From assembly GCA_013286765.1 (NCBI GenBank), contig JABDFB010000036.1, positions 1 through 7,129 on the forward strand: DNA of 7,129 nt. Direction: 5' to 3'. Below the pieces are notes generated by a model. The model did not search any database. It saw only the letters and a list, made by a program, of their open reading frames with translations, and had not been told where the DNA came from. Positions within the stretch are counted from its first letter, which is position 1. The number at the start of each line of letters is the position of its first letter. This document shows positions 7,128-7,129 of this stretch, piece by piece. A program made the position numbers and the translations under genes. This stretch comes from Deltaproteobacteria bacterium (lineage in GTDB: Bacteria; Bdellovibrionota; UBA1018).

Positions 7128-7129
7128 TG

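Overview
The window is a housekeeping translation/transcription locus from a Gram-negative-type bacterium of moderate GC. It reads leftward (minus strand) in the classic order rimP (C-terminal end only) - nusA - infB - rbfA - truB. A single plus-strand gene on the left converges on truB. The gene order, the domain layout of IF2 and NusA, and the neighbouring envelope-type aspartyl-protease/PDZ protein would fit Bdellovibrionota or another former deltaproteobacterial lineage. That placement is an inference from general protein character; no marker here proves it.

Layout. Positions 2-1294 (+) hold a protein with two retropepsin-like lobes followed by a PDZ domain, open at the left window edge. 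Positions 1295-1353 are the convergent gap, almost filled by a long two-part inverted repeat. Positions 1354-2349 (-) are truB, which overlaps rbfA (2346-2741, -) by 4 nt in an ATGA junction. A 6-bp gap separates rbfA from infB (2748-5522, -; in-frame alternative starts at 5558 and 5561). A 45-bp gap to the preferred infB start separates infB from nusA (5568-6986, -). A 15-bp gap separates nusA from the end of rimP (7002-7127, -). No non-coding stretch reaches 300 bases, and no operon promoter lies in the window because transcription enters from the right.

How the genes work together. RimP and RbfA are 30S subunit maturation factors, TruB makes the T-loop pseudouridine 55 of tRNA, IF2 places initiator tRNA on the ribosome, and NusA adjusts RNA polymerase pausing, termination and antitermination. 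The tight spacing and the weak or absent Shine-Dalgarno sequences before rbfA and truB point to one polycistronic transcript with translational coupling. The small ylxR/ylxQ and DUF503 genes that many bacteria carry inside this cluster are absent.

I found no previously undescribed multi-gene system. The least ordinary item is the left-hand protease-like protein. Its first lobe has Asp-Ser-Ala where Asp-Thr/Ser-Gly is expected. The equivalent position of its second lobe reads Gln-Thr-Ala, so it may be a half-inactivated or non-catalytic pepsin-fold protein.
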